DNA from: Limnobacter olei
GTDB lineage: Bacteria > Pseudomonadota > Gammaproteobacteria > Burkholderiales > Burkholderiaceae_B
Direction: 5' to 3'
DNA length: 64,000 bases
NCBI RefSeq assembly: GCF_029087225.1
Contig: NZ_JARFJD010000002.1
Span: 310,001-374,000, forward strand
Shown here: piece after piece, positions 39,056-48,825 of the stretch
Position numbering within the stretch: position 1 is the first letter of the stretch
How the letters are laid out: each line of letters starts with the position of its first letter
Notes under the pieces: model-generated
Seen by the model: the letters and a program-made list of their open reading frames with translations, nothing else
Database searches by the model: none
What the model was told of the DNA's origin: nothing
Position numbers and translations under genes: made by a program

Positions 39056-39616
39056 ATGGGCAACAGACTCAGTTCAATCACCACCCGCACTGGCGACGAT
39101 GGCACCACTGGCTTGGCTGATGGCAGCCGTTTGGCGAAAAACGATCTTCGTGTTCATGCCATGGGCGATGTCGATGAGTTGAACAGCCACATCGGCCTGA
39201 TATTGACTGAAGCGTTGCCTGAGCGCCTCGCCACCGAACTCACCCGCATTCAGCACGACCTGTTTGATCTGGGCGCAGCCCTGTGCATGCCGGGTTTTGA
39301 TGTGTTTCCACCCCAAGCGGTGGCGCGGCTGGAAGACTTGATCAAGGAATTCAATGAACCCCTGCCACGTCTGGAAGAATTTATTTTGCCTGGCGGCAGT
39401 AAAGCCTCTGCTTACACCCACATTGCGCGCACTGTTTGCCGCAGGGCGGAGCGGGTGCTGGTGGATTTGAACCAGCAGCAAAAACTGCCAGAAGACTTGC
39501 TTTTGTATATGAACCGTCTTTCCGATTTCCTGTTTGTGGCTTCCCGCTGGATTCACCACAAGAAAGGCGTTCGCGATGTGCAGTGGAAGAAAGGGTTCAA
39601 CCGCCCACAAGAATAA
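39056..39616 (+). CDS. Cob(I)alamin adenosyltransferase, PduO type
   Basis: Transfers the adenosyl group of ATP to cob(I)alamin to give coenzyme B12. 186 residues. ATP site TTRTGDDGTTGLADGSR near the N terminus, then VDELNSHIGL, the FDLGAALCMPG segment and THIARTVCRRAERVL with the conserved Arg and Glu residues, ending RWIHHKKGV-type helix. Start at the ATG 39056 (MGNRLSSIT); an upstream in-frame ATG at 39008 adds a non-conserved stretch. No other cobalamin gene is in the window. Confidence 0.92.
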   Translation: MGNRLSSITTRTGDDGTTGLADGSRLAKNDLRVHAMGDVDELNSHIGLILTEALPERLATELTRIQHDLFDLGAALCMPGFDVFPPQAVARLEDLIKEFNEPLPRLEEFILPGGSKASAYTHIARTVCRRAERVLVDLNQQQKLPEDLLLYMNRLSDFLFVASRWIHHKKGVRDVQWKKGFNRPQE

Positions 39617-39641
39617 GTTCGCTTGCAGGCTTGATTAATCG

Positions 39642-41702
39642 CTACTTCGACTCGGTTTTGGCTGGGCTCACGGCATTGCTGACCGCTGCGCCCGCTTCTT
39701 TGGGTGGATAGAAAAACTCGCCAGGACTCTTGAAAAACCGCTTGAAAATACGCCCCGCCAAAGACAGGCTTTCCAATCTTCGAACACCACGTGCACGTAA
39801 GGCGGTAAAAAACGCCAGGCTAAAGCTGACGCCCAAGTTCACCATACCGATCAGGAACACTCCCACGGCGGCAATCGCCACCTCAAGCCCGCTCAACATG
39901 AATTCATGGGCCTGAATTCCGTAAGCCATGTTTGCTGCGGCAAAGGTAATGTGCCGAATGTCGATTGGCAAACCAAGAATGAGCCCAATAAAACCCGCTG
40001 AACCCAACATGCAACCAAAGAAAAAGTTACCCGCCAGGGCCCCTGTGTTTTTGCTCAAATAATCGGCCAGTTTGTTGGCACGCACCACACCCAAGCGCTT
40101 GCGCAACCAAAGCACCTTCCGAATTCTGTCTGGAATGCGGTGGTAAATCGACAAGTTATCGTAGTAACCCGCAATAACACCCGCCAAAAACAGAAAAACT
40201 CCGGCGATTGCCGCATGGGGCAAAGCTGCAGACAACAAGGGATTGAGCTCCAGCAACATTTTTTCGCCCTTCTCGATTGCCACAGGAGACTCTCCGAGCA
40301 AGAACGTAAGCCCCACAGCCACCACTGTGGCAGTGGCAAATGCTGGCAACACATTGCCCCAAATCGAGATGAATTGGGTGCGTGCAACCTGGGTAATCAA
40401 ATCAGCCACCCGGTCGGCCGAGCTTAAGCGCCCGTTTGCAGCATCAATGGCCGCTGCGATTCGCGCTGCGGTCATGGCTGGCTGCTTGGTGGCAATGGTG
40501 AAACCCAACAAGTGAATGATCACAAAGCCAATGCCGTAATTCAGGCTGAAAAATACGGCCTCCCAAAATGGGGGCAAATGCCAACTTGAAATGCTGGCTT
40601 TGAACAAAGAAAGAAGCGCGATAATAACGCCCGCGCCCATGGCCGCCTTGGCCATTTTCCAATACTCGGCGCGGGTTTCTGTGGCGTACTTCTCACCCGA
40701 CTGGCTGGCATGTTCAGTAATCCGCAAAGCCAGCTTGTCAGTCAAGCCACGCCACAAATCGGTAATGGAATGCTTGCGGTTTTCCTCTTTGGTCAATGTG
40801 CAGAAAAACTGTACGCAGGTACCCACCCGATTGTCAGTGGGCAAGGCACCCAACAGTTGCAACAATCGCCGCATGCGGTTGATCGATTGTTCCAACCGAA
40901 TCAGCTGCATACTCAAGGTGACCGAAATACCTTGCACGCGTGCCTGCGCATAGGCTTTCTTGATTTGGCTCTGACACTGGTCCAGCAACACATCTAGGTG
41001 GTCGCCCAAATCGTGCAGTGGCTCCATGTTGCTAAGCTTTTCATGGGCTTGCCCAATCATGTTGCGCAACTCCAAGTGCTGCTCAACAAAGGGGGAAGTG
41101 TGCCTCTCTGAAATACCCAGGCATCGAACCACTTCCGAATCAATACCAAGGGCCGCAATTCTTACCGCCAGCATTTCCATGGCCTCAAGCATTTCGTGCT
41201 GAATGCGCTTCCACAAAGGCATGGCAGGGTCTAGCCATTCCAGCACATGAAACAGGCGGGTCCAGCTGGCCACACTGATTGATTCAAGCCATTCATGATC
41301 ATCTGGTTTGGTGAACATCAGGCTGAGCGATTCACGCACGGTTTTGTCTTCCACCGTGGCGGGCAAGAGGCGCTGAAAAATCCGGTTTTTCATGGCCTGA
41401 CCAAATGTTTCGTTACCCAGAATGCCAAGCTCGGCAAAGGTATATCGGTAACGTGACTCTTTCAGGAATTGTTCAAGATAGCCCTTGACCTGCACACGCA
41501 GGTCGTTGGACTGTTCAAGCGCTTCCACTAGCATGGAAAATCGCCGCTCGATTTCAAAGTCGGAGCCTGGGGCCCCTTCTCGAAACCATTCCATGAGGTG
41601 GCACAGGTGGGCAATGTCCGCCTCATGCTCGGTGTCTGGACCCATCCCGTTCAGGATGGTCAGCAGCGCACCTCGAATATTGTAGTTTGGGTTCGTTGCC
41701 AT
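39642..41702 (-). CDS. SpecificRecomb-family membrane protein
   Basis: 686 residues matching the family annotated as site-specific recombinase (Pfam SpecificRecomb; Neisseria Gcr is the named relative). The N-terminal ~340 residues are helical and soluble. The C-terminal half holds about seven membrane helices (for example GVIIALLSLFKASIS, FGFVIIHLLGFTIA-like stretch, AIAGVFLFLAGVIAGYYDNLSIYHRIPDRI, FFFGCMLGSAGFIGLILGLP). I see no tyrosine- or serine-recombinase catalytic pattern, so the recombinase name should be treated with caution. Transcribed alone, convergent with the adenosyltransferase gene. Confidence 0.8.
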   Translation of the reverse strand: MATNPNYNIRGALLTILNGMGPDTEHEADIAHLCHLMEWFREGAPGSDFEIERRFSMLVEALEQSNDLRVQVKGYLEQFLKESRYRYTFAELGILGNETFGQAMKNRIFQRLLPATVEDKTVRESLSLMFTKPDDHEWLESISVASWTRLFHVLEWLDPAMPLWKRIQHEMLEAMEMLAVRIAALGIDSEVVRCLGISERHTSPFVEQHLELRNMIGQAHEKLSNMEPLHDLGDHLDVLLDQCQSQIKKAYAQARVQGISVTLSMQLIRLEQSINRMRRLLQLLGALPTDNRVGTCVQFFCTLTKEENRKHSITDLWRGLTDKLALRITEHASQSGEKYATETRAEYWKMAKAAMGAGVIIALLSLFKASISSWHLPPFWEAVFFSLNYGIGFVIIHLLGFTIATKQPAMTAARIAAAIDAANGRLSSADRVADLITQVARTQFISIWGNVLPAFATATVVAVGLTFLLGESPVAIEKGEKMLLELNPLLSAALPHAAIAGVFLFLAGVIAGYYDNLSIYHRIPDRIRKVLWLRKRLGVVRANKLADYLSKNTGALAGNFFFGCMLGSAGFIGLILGLPIDIRHITFAAANMAYGIQAHEFMLSGLEVAIAAVGVFLIGMVNLGVSFSLAFFTALRARGVRRLESLSLAGRIFKRFFKSPGEFFYPPKEAGAAVSNAVSPAKTESK

Positions 41703-41746
41703 ATTCTGAATACCTAGTCCGAGGGCTAGTGTACCCGATGAATTGG

Positions 41747-43564
41747 CTATTTACCCCAACCGTCTTTCAGCGTGGTGGCCCGATTGAACACCGGGTTTTC
41801 CAGAGTATGGTCCTTCAAATCAGGCACAAAATAGCCATGGCGCTCAAACTGGTACACCGTACCAGACCAGGCATCCTTCAGCCCTGCCTCCAGATAAGCC
41901 TTCACTTCGGTCAGTGAATTGGGGTTCAGGCTGTCCATGAAGTTTTTGCCACCAGAGTCGGGGTGCTCTTCGGTAAACAGGCGATCATAAAGGCGCACAG
42001 TGGCAGGCAAGCAATCCTCTGCATCCACCCAGTGAATATTGCCTTTCACCTTGTAGTTGTCGGCACCTGGCGTGCCCGATTTACTGTCCAGAAACACCTG
42101 GGCGTGCACGGCGATTACCTTGCCGTTTTCATCTTTATCGCAGCCCGTGCATTCAATCACATAGCCGTAGCGCAGGCGTACTTTGTTTCCAGGGAACAGG
42201 CGGAAAAACTTTTTCTCCGGGTTTTCCTGAAAATCTTCCGCTTCAATCCACAGGCGTTTGCCGATGGTGAACTGGCGCATACCCCAGTGCGGGTGGTGCG
42301 GATGAACCGGCGCGGTGCACATGTCGGCCCAATCGTCATCCACGTTGTCCAGGATCAATGGAATTGGGTCGAGCACTGCCACCGCACGGTGGGCAATCGG
42401 GTCAAGCGTGTCACGTAAAGCGCCTTCCAGCACCGAATAATCAATCCAGGAATCGGATTTGGACACGCCAATGCGGGCACAAAACAACTGAATTGCCTCA
42501 GGTGTGTAGCCGCGACGGCGCAAACCGACAATGGTCGGCATGCGGGGGTCGTCCCACCCATTGAGTTTATTTTCAGTCACCAGTTGCTGCAATTTGCGCT
42601 TGCTGGTCACCACATAGCTTAGGTTCAGACGGGCGAACTCAATTTGCTTGGGCAAGGGGTGGCTTAGAAGGGGCTTTAACACACCGCCATCCGCCGTTTT
42701 GTGTTCGGAAGCAAGATTGTCCAGAAGCCAGTCGTAGAGCGGGCGCTGGTCTTCGAATTCAAGCGTACAAAATGAATGGGTTATGCGTTCCAGCGCATCT
42801 TCGATTGGGTGCGCGAAGGTGTACATGGGGTAAATGCACCAGTCATCGCCAGTGCGGTGGTGAAATGCCCGGCGAATGCGGTAAATGGCCGGGTCGCGCA
42901 TGTTCATGTTGGGGCTGGCCATGTCGATTTTGGCTCGCAGCACGGCAGCGCCATCCGGCAGCTCACCTGCCCTCATGGCGCGAAAACGCGCCAAGCTCTC
43001 GGCAGCTGGACGATTGCGAAATGGAGAATCCACGCCAGCTTGGGTCAGGGTGCCGCGATTGGCGCGCATGTCGTCGGCATTCTGCTCATCAACGTAAGCC
43101 AAACCTGCCTGAATCAAAAACTCCGCGGCTTGGTACATGAAGTCGAAGTAATCGCTGGCGTAATACAGGTTGTCGTCACCAAAATTTTCCCAGCGAAAAC
43201 CCAGCCAATGTACGGCATCCAGAATGGAATCCGCGAATTCCTCGCTTTCTTTCTCGGGGTTGGTGTCATCAAAGCGCATGTGGCACGCGCCACCGTATTC
43301 TTTGGCCAAGCCGAAATTCACACAAATGGCCTTGGCATGGCCCACATGCAAGTAGCCATTCGGCTCGGGCGGAAAACGCAGGCGAATATTCGCGGGATCA
43401 GCGGGCGCACCGTCGTGCACATCGGCCCCACCGGGTTTGCCGGCCCACGGGCGCACCTGATACTCGGGCTTTTTCAAGTCCGCATCAATGATGTTGCGAA
43501 GGAAATTCGAGGCTGGGGCGTTGTCGGCCCCGGCATGGGTATTTTTGTTTGCAGAATCAGACAT
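41747..43564 (-). CDS. glnS: Glutamine-tRNA ligase
   Basis: Charges tRNA-Gln. 605 residues. Class I signatures: PPEPNGYLHVGHAKAICVNFG (HIGH equivalent HVGH), RFDDTNPEKESEEF, and VTSKRKLQQLV (KMSKS equivalent). The C-terminal anticodon-binding beta barrels start around residue 380. The start at ATG 43564 (MSDSANKN) follows AGGA; the frame reaches a GTG two codons upstream. The N-terminal 20 residues are a variable tail. Confidence 0.96.
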   Translation of the reverse strand: MSDSANKNTHAGADNAPASNFLRNIIDADLKKPEYQVRPWAGKPGGADVHDGAPADPANIRLRFPPEPNGYLHVGHAKAICVNFGLAKEYGGACHMRFDDTNPEKESEEFADSILDAVHWLGFRWENFGDDNLYYASDYFDFMYQAAEFLIQAGLAYVDEQNADDMRANRGTLTQAGVDSPFRNRPAAESLARFRAMRAGELPDGAAVLRAKIDMASPNMNMRDPAIYRIRRAFHHRTGDDWCIYPMYTFAHPIEDALERITHSFCTLEFEDQRPLYDWLLDNLASEHKTADGGVLKPLLSHPLPKQIEFARLNLSYVVTSKRKLQQLVTENKLNGWDDPRMPTIVGLRRRGYTPEAIQLFCARIGVSKSDSWIDYSVLEGALRDTLDPIAHRAVAVLDPIPLILDNVDDDWADMCTAPVHPHHPHWGMRQFTIGKRLWIEAEDFQENPEKKFFRLFPGNKVRLRYGYVIECTGCDKDENGKVIAVHAQVFLDSKSGTPGADNYKVKGNIHWVDAEDCLPATVRLYDRLFTEEHPDSGGKNFMDSLNPNSLTEVKAYLEAGLKDAWSGTVYQFERHGYFVPDLKDHTLENPVFNRATTLKDGWGK

Positions 43565-43610
43565 CAGCACATCCTGTTGGCGAATGCGCTGATGTTAGCA
43601 AAAACAAGCC

Positions 43611-44900
43611 TTAGGCAACGGCCAAAGCCTCGCCCTTCTTGGAAGAAATTCCAGTAAATGCGAAATCCAGTTCAGGCTGCTTGCCATTCATGATGGACGC
43701 GATTGATCGGCCTGAACCACAAGAATGGGTCCAACCCAAAGTGCCATGGCCTGTGTTCAGGTACAGGTTCGAAATTTTGGACACGCCAATGTAGGGCACA
43801 TTCGACGGCGTGGCAGGACGCAAACCAGTCCAGTACACAGCCTGCTCTGGGTCGGCCATGCCGGGGAACAGCTCCATGACGCGGCGGGTAATCGCCTGGC
43901 AACGCACGTGGTTCAGGTTGGTGCTGTAACCGTTCAGTTCAGCGGTGCCTGCAATACGCAGCTTGTCACCCAAGCGGCTGAACACCAGCTTGTACTCGTC
44001 ATCCGTCAGGCTCACTTGTGGGGCCTTGCTGGCATCGTCAATTTGCAAGGTTGCAGAGTAACCCTTGGCTGGGTAAATCAGCAGGTCCACGCCCAGGTCT
44101 TTTACCAGCATTGGGCTGTAGCTGCCCATGCACAATAGGTATTTATCTGCTTTCAGCACTTGTACCTGGCCATCCGCACCACGCACACGCACACCGCTAA
44201 TCTGGCCACCCTCGGTATCCAGCCCCAGAATGGCGGTGTCGTACTTGAATTCAACGCCTTTTTCCGCGCACAGCTTCGACAGGTTTTGTGTAAACACATG
44301 CGCATCGCCGCTTTCATCTGCTTCGGTGTAGGTGGCCCCGGCAATTTTGTCTTTCACAGTGGCCAAGGCCGGTTCAAGGCGAACTGCTTCTTCGGCGCTG
44401 ATTACTTTTCGGTCGCAACCAAACTCGCGCATGATCTCGGCGGGCTCCAGTGCATCGTCAAATTCTTGCTGGTTGGTGTAGAAGTGCAAAATGCCTTTGG
44501 TGAGGCAGTTGTACTGAATACCGGTCTCGGCACGCAGTTCTTGCAGGGTGCTGCGGCTGAATGTGCCCAGGTTCACCATTTGAATGATGTTGTGGCGTGT
44601 GCGCTCGGGGGTGCATTCACGCAAAAACTGCATACCCCAGCGCCACTGGCGGGCATCGGCGCGCAAACGGAACAGCAAAGGCGCGTCTTCTTTCATCAGC
44701 CACTTCAGCACTTTCTTGGGTGCGCCGGGGTTGGCCCAGGGTTCAGCGTGAGACACAGAAATTTGGCCACCGTTGGCAAACGAAGTTTCCATGCCTGCGG
44801 CAGGCTGACGGTCTACCACGGTGACATCAAAACCTTCTTTTTTCAAAAACCAGGCGGAAGTAATGCCGGTAACACCAGCACCGAGAACAATAGCTTTCAT
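43611..44900 (-). CDS. dadA: D-amino-acid dehydrogenase (small subunit type)
   Basis: FAD enzyme that oxidatively deaminates D-amino acids, D-alanine in particular, feeding electrons to the respiratory chain. 429 residues. FAD-binding start MKAIVLGAGVTGITSAWFLKKEGFDVTVVDRQ, then ETSFANGGQISVSHAEPWANPGAP, typical of DadA, and the C-terminal GHGTLGWTHSCGSGRSIA. No dadX racemase is adjacent. It is preceded by a tandem glycine riboswitch and terminator, so expression should depend on glycine. This raises the possibility that glycine itself or a related amine is a substrate. Confidence 0.93.
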   Translation of the reverse strand: MKAIVLGAGVTGITSAWFLKKEGFDVTVVDRQPAAGMETSFANGGQISVSHAEPWANPGAPKKVLKWLMKEDAPLLFRLRADARQWRWGMQFLRECTPERTRHNIIQMVNLGTFSRSTLQELRAETGIQYNCLTKGILHFYTNQQEFDDALEPAEIMREFGCDRKVISAEEAVRLEPALATVKDKIAGATYTEADESGDAHVFTQNLSKLCAEKGVEFKYDTAILGLDTEGGQISGVRVRGADGQVQVLKADKYLLCMGSYSPMLVKDLGVDLLIYPAKGYSATLQIDDASKAPQVSLTDDEYKLVFSRLGDKLRIAGTAELNGYSTNLNHVRCQAITRRVMELFPGMADPEQAVYWTGLRPATPSNVPYIGVSKISNLYLNTGHGTLGWTHSCGSGRSIASIMNGKQPELDFAFTGISSKKGEALAVA

Positions 44901-44923
44901 GAGGATAAGGCTCCACAAACAGT

Positions 44924-44961
44924 AAAAAGGGCTTTCGGCAAACAATTTGCCTTGTAGCCCC
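44924..44961 (-). terminator. Conditional terminator in the dadA leader
   Basis: On the minus strand GGGGCT pairs with AGCCC, enclosing an inner GGCAAA/TTTGCC hairpin, followed by TTTTT (44928-44924). Its 5' strand overlaps the end of the second glycine aptamer, as expected if glycine binding decides whether it forms. Confidence 0.75.
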
Positions 44962-45165
44962 TCTCTGTCCGTTTGCCTGAAAGATTCACAACGGGTTGCG
45001 TTGCTTGCCTCTTCGGCGGCTGTACTTACGCAGCGATTGGCCGCGCACAGCGCTCTCCAGATTTGAATTCTTGAACCTGTACTGAAGCCTGAGCGTTCAT
45101 GGGGATTGCGCCTTCGGCGGACCAGCACAGATACGCGCTAGCCACTCTCCAGATTCAGCCTTCAA
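44955..45165 (-). promoter_or_regulatory. Tandem glycine riboswitch
   Basis: Two adjacent aptamers on the minus strand. Aptamer I (about 45165-45066) has TCTGGAGAGTGGC, then CCGCCGAAGGCGCAATC, then CTCAGGC. Aptamer II (about 45065-44955) has TCTGGAGAGCGC, then GCCGCCGAAGAGGCAAGC, then TTTCAGGCAAACGGACAGAG. These are the GGAGAG, GCCGAAGG-GCAA and CAGGCAA-GGACAGAG signatures of the gcvT motif. The short linker between aptamers is typical of cooperative tandem switches. It lies 55 bases before dadA. Confidence 0.93.
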
Positions 45166-45200
45166 TTGTACTACCGCCGATCTGGAGAAGCCAGTCTAAA

Positions 45201-45641
45201 TTACTTCTTCAAAGAATCACGAATTTCACGAAGCAACAGAATATCTTCAGGAGTGGGCGCTGGCGCAGCTGGTGCGGCCTCCTCTTCCTTGATCAGGGCT
45301 TTGGTCAATTTGCTGACCTGACGAACCATCATGAAAATAATGAAAGCCAAAATAATGAAATTAATCAGGACCGAGATAAAGCTGCCATAGGCCAACACAG
45401 GCACGCCAGCGGCCTTGACAGCGGCCAGCGTGGGGGCCACGCCAGCCGGAATCTCTGCCAAAGGCAAATACAGATTGGAGAAATCGAGACTGCCAAAAAT
45501 ACGACCCACAATCGGCATGATCACATCGTCGACCAGGCTTTTAACGATGCCGCTGAACGCGCCACCAATGATCACCGCCACAGCCAAATCAACCACATTG
45601 CCTTTTACTGCGAACGCCTTGAAGTCTTTGAGCAAACTCAC
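45201..45641 (-). CDS. mscL: Large-conductance mechanosensitive channel
   Basis: Pentameric inner-membrane channel that opens under membrane tension and releases solutes on osmotic downshock. 146 residues. N-terminal [32 protein letters not shown] is the conserved first helix; second helix about 80-105 ([18 protein letters not shown]); C-terminal charged helix [13 protein letters not shown]. The start is a GTG at 45641 preceded by AAGGAGG; it fits the MSLLKEF beginning of the family, and the much longer open frame upstream is not real. Confidence 0.95.
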   Translation of the reverse strand: MSLLKDFKAFAVKGNVVDLAVAVIIGGAFSGIVKSLVDDVIMPIVGRIFGSLDFSNLYLPLAEIPAGVAPTLAAVKAAGVPVLAYGSFISVLINFIILAFIIFMMVRQVSKLTKALIKEEEAAPAAPAPTPEDILLLREIRDSLKK

Positions 45642-45783
45642 GCTGCCTCCTTGTTGAATGTATACCAATGTAAAAGTCCAATACCCGCGCAGATTATCGC
45701 TGTGGAATCCTTTCAGGGCAATACGGCGAGTGCCCGGTGGTGATAAAATCGCACCTCTTTGATTCAACAACAGAAAGTGAGCC

Positions 45784-46509
45784 ATGGCAGGACACAGTAA
45801 ATGGGCCAACATTCAGCACCGCAAAAACCGGCAGGATGAAAAACGCGGCAAGGTGTGGACGAAAATCATTCGTGAAGTCAGCGTGGCGGCCCGAGTGGGC
45901 GGTGGCGATGTGGCCACGAACCCACGCTTGCGCTTGGCCATGGAAAAGGCCGCTGCGGCCAACATGCCCAAAGACAACGTGCAACGCGCCATTGCCAAGG
46001 CCACCGGTGAAGCCGAAGGTGTGAATTACGAAGAAATTCGATACGAAGGCTATGGCGTGGGCGGCGCAGCCGTAATCATCGACTGCATGACAGACAACAA
46101 AGTGCGCACTGTGGCTGAAGTTCGCCATGCGCTGACCAAGCACGGTGGCAATTTGGGCACCGACGGTTCTGTTTCTTTTATGTTCAAGCATTGTGGTCAG
46201 TTTATTTTTGCACCAGGCCACAGCGAAGATGCAATCATGGAAGTGGCGCTGGAGAATGGGGCTGAAGATGTTTTGACATCTGACGACGGTGTAATCGAAG
46301 TCACCTGCCCTGTACCTGAATTTCATACCCTGAAAACAGCTTTTGAAGCTGCGAACATGAAATTCGAAAACGCGGAACTGACCATGAAACCTGCCAGCGA
46401 GACCGAACTGGAAGGCGACGACGCCATTCGAATGCAAAAAATTATTGACATGCTGGAAGACCTAGACGATGTGCAGCAGGTTTACACCAACGTGATCATC
46501 AACGAATAA
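45784..46509 (+). CDS. yebC: YebC/PmpR family regulatory protein
   Basis: 241 residues. Begins [23 protein letters not shown], the hallmark of the YebC/TACO1 family, and carries [17 protein letters not shown] and the acidic C-terminal domain. Annotated as a transcriptional regulator; recent work on the family points to help for ribosomes at difficult (proline-rich) sequences. First gene of a run with purD and hemF; 21 bases separate it from purD. Confidence 0.95.
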   Translation: MAGHSKWANIQHRKNRQDEKRGKVWTKIIREVSVAARVGGGDVATNPRLRLAMEKAAAANMPKDNVQRAIAKATGEAEGVNYEEIRYEGYGVGGAAVIIDCMTDNKVRTVAEVRHALTKHGGNLGTDGSVSFMFKHCGQFIFAPGHSEDAIMEVALENGAEDVLTSDDGVIEVTCPVPEFHTLKTAFEAANMKFENAELTMKPASETELEGDDAIRMQKIIDMLEDLDDVQQVYTNVIINE

Positions 46510-46530
46510 AAAGTACGGAGCACTGCAAAC

Positions 46531-47802
46531 ATGAAAATTTTGGTGATTGGATCAGGCGGCCGCGAACATGCCATGGCATGGCGTATTTGCCAAACCCCGG
46601 GCGTAACAAAGGTATTTGTTGCTCCTGGCAATGGCGGTACGGCCCTGGAAGCCAAAATGGAAAATGTGCCCATCACCGACCTCAGCGAGCTGGCCGATTT
46701 TGCAGCCAAAGAACAAGTGCACCTGACTGTGGTTGGGCCGGAAGCCCCATTGGCTGCAGGGGTGGTTGACCTGTTCCGCCAGCGCGATCTGCGTATTTTT
46801 GGCCCAGCCAAACTGGCTGCCCAACTGGAAAGCTCGAAGGACTACGCCAAGGCCTTCATGAAGCGGCACAAAATCCCCACCGCCGAATACGAAACCTTCA
46901 CCGATGCGGCCAAAGCACACGATTACGTAAATGCCAAAGGCGCGCCGATTGTGATCAAGGCCGACGGCCTGGCCGCTGGCAAGGGCGTGGTCGTGGCCAT
47001 GAGCCTGGAAGAAGCCCACCAGGCCATTGACGACATGTTGGTAGGTAACAGCATGGGCAGCGCGGGTTCGCGTGTGGTGGTTGAAGAATTTCTGGAAGGC
47101 GAGGAAGCCAGTTTCATCGTGATGGTCGATGGTGTAAACGCCCTGGCCATGGCCAGCAGCCAGGACCACAAACGCCTTCTCGACGGCGACCAGGGTCCCA
47201 ACACAGGCGGCATGGGTGCGTATAGCCCTGCCCCGGTTGTTACGCCCACCATGCATGCCCGCGTGATGCGCGAAGTGATTTACCCCACGATTGCCGGCAT
47301 GAAAAAAGACGGCCTGGTGTACACCGGCTTTTTGTATGCGGGCTTAATGATCGACGACAAGGGCGACATCAAGGTGCTGGAGTTCAACTGCCGCATGGGC
47401 GACCCGGAAACCCAGCCCATCATGATGCGCCTGAAAAGCGACTTCGTGAATTTGTTGGACCACGCCATTGATGGCACGCTGGACAAGGTTGAAGCAGAAT
47501 GGGACCGCCGCACCGCTTTAGGTGTAGTGATTGCCGCGCACAACTACCCACAAACCCCGCGCACGGGCGATGAAATTACCCTGCGCGCCGAAGCCAGCGA
47601 CGAAGCGGTTGTATTTCATGCCGGAACTGTTGAAAAAAATGGCAAGGCTGTCACCGCGGGCGGCCGGGTTCTGTGCGCCACCGCCTTGGGCGACACCGTG
47701 CGCCAGGCACAGGCCAAAGCCTACGAATTGATCGACACCATCAGCTTTGATGGCATGCAATTCAGAAGCGACATTGGCTACCGCGCCATTAATAGAAAAT
47801 AA
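46531..47802 (+). CDS. purD: Phosphoribosylamine-glycine ligase
   Basis: ATP-grasp enzyme of purine synthesis, making glycinamide ribonucleotide. 423 residues. [19 protein letters not shown] at the start, [33 protein letters not shown] (ATP lid), [40 protein letters not shown] and [21 protein letters not shown]. It uses glycine, the ligand of the riboswitch 1.6 kb away, though the two are unlinked transcripts. Confidence 0.97.
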   Translation: MKILVIGSGGREHAMAWRICQTPGVTKVFVAPGNGGTALEAKMENVPITDLSELADFAAKEQVHLTVVGPEAPLAAGVVDLFRQRDLRIFGPAKLAAQLESSKDYAKAFMKRHKIPTAEYETFTDAAKAHDYVNAKGAPIVIKADGLAAGKGVVVAMSLEEAHQAIDDMLVGNSMGSAGSRVVVEEFLEGEEASFIVMVDGVNALAMASSQDHKRLLDGDQGPNTGGMGAYSPAPVVTPTMHARVMREVIYPTIAGMKKDGLVYTGFLYAGLMIDDKGDIKVLEFNCRMGDPETQPIMMRLKSDFVNLLDHAIDGTLDKVEAEWDRRTALGVVIAAHNYPQTPRTGDEITLRAEASDEAVVFHAGTVEKNGKAVTAGGRVLCATALGDTVRQAQAKAYELIDTISFDGMQFRSDIGYRAINRK

Positions 47803-47816
47803 AAGGTTTACCCAAC

Positions 47817-48725
47817 ATGACACCTTCTGAACTGAACCAGGTCAAGCAGTACCTTCAAGGGCTTCAAAGCAACATCATTGAGGGCATTGGTCAGTTCGAA
47901 AGCAAACCTTTTTTGAACGATTCCTGGGAGCGTGCAGAAGGAGGCGGCGGTTGCAGCCGCGTGCTGGAAGAAGGCAGCTTGCTGGAGCGTGGCGGTGTCA
48001 ATTTCAGCCATGTGATGGGCGACAAGTTACCCGGCTCAGCCACCGCCAGCCGCCAAGGCCTTGCTGGTGCCAGTTTCGAAGCCATGGGTGTATCACTGGT
48101 ATTTCACCCCCGCAACCCTTATGTACCCACAGTGCATATGAATGTGCGCCTGTTTGCAGCCACCACCGTGGAAGGCGAATCAGTGTGGTGGTTTGGTGGT
48201 GGCATGGATTTGACCCCCTATTACGGCTTTGAAGAAGACGCGAAGCATTTCCACCAAAGCTGCAAAAATGCGCTGGATCCCTTCGGTGTGCACTACCACG
48301 CCAAGTTCAAGAAATGGTGCGACGAATATTTTTATCTGAAGCACCGCAAAGAACCCCGCGGTGTGGGTGGCGTGTTCTTCGATGATTTTTCCGAGCTGGG
48401 TTTCGAGCAAAGCTTCGCAATGACCCGCAGCGTAGGCGATGCCTTTTTGAAAGGCTACCTGCCCATTGTTGAGCGTCGCATGAACATGGCCTATGGCGAA
48501 CGTGAGCGCGATTTCCAGGCTTACCGCCGTGGCCGCTATGTGGAATTCAATTTGGTCTTCGACCGGGGTACTCTTTTTGGCTTGCAAAGCGGTGGCCGCA
48601 CCGAATCCATCTTGATGAGCATGCCCCCACAAGTGAAATGGCGCTACGACTGGAAACCCGAGGCGGGAAGCGCTGAAGCACGGCTTTACACCGAGTTTTT
48701 GGTGGACAAGAATTGGGTGAGTTAA
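47817..48725 (+). CDS. hemF: Oxygen-dependent coproporphyrinogen III oxidase
   Basis: Oxidative decarboxylation of coproporphyrinogen III to protoporphyrinogen IX, using O2. 302 residues. Motifs: [88 protein letters not shown] and [35 protein letters not shown]. It follows purD by 14 bases; together with hemL at 20 kb the window holds two haem steps. Confidence 0.97.
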   Translation: MTPSELNQVKQYLQGLQSNIIEGIGQFESKPFLNDSWERAEGGGGCSRVLEEGSLLERGGVNFSHVMGDKLPGSATASRQGLAGASFEAMGVSLVFHPRNPYVPTVHMNVRLFAATTVEGESVWWFGGGMDLTPYYGFEEDAKHFHQSCKNALDPFGVHYHAKFKKWCDEYFYLKHRKEPRGVGGVFFDDFSELGFEQSFAMTRSVGDAFLKGYLPIVERRMNMAYGERERDFQAYRRGRYVEFNLVFDRGTLFGLQSGGRTESILMSMPPQVKWRYDWKPEAGSAEARLYTEFLVDKNWVS

Positions 48726-48825
48726 CCCAGACCCAACCCTCTTTGACCACTTGTGGTGATGCTTTTTCCAATCCAAAACGCCACATGTTAGCTTGCTCGG
48801 TTGTTGACTGAACAAGAGTTAAACC

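Noticed and set aside
39642-41702. Mobile-element recombinase
   Set aside because: Despite the family name there are no att-like repeats, no catalytic residues and several membrane helices, so no mobile element is called.
42776-43657. 293-codon plus-strand frame
   Set aside because: Antisense to glnS, whose class I motifs are clear.
44901-45128. N-terminal extension of the D-amino-acid dehydrogenase
   Set aside because: The upstream frame is the glycine riboswitch read as protein; the FAD-binding start MKAIVLGAGVTG is at 44900.
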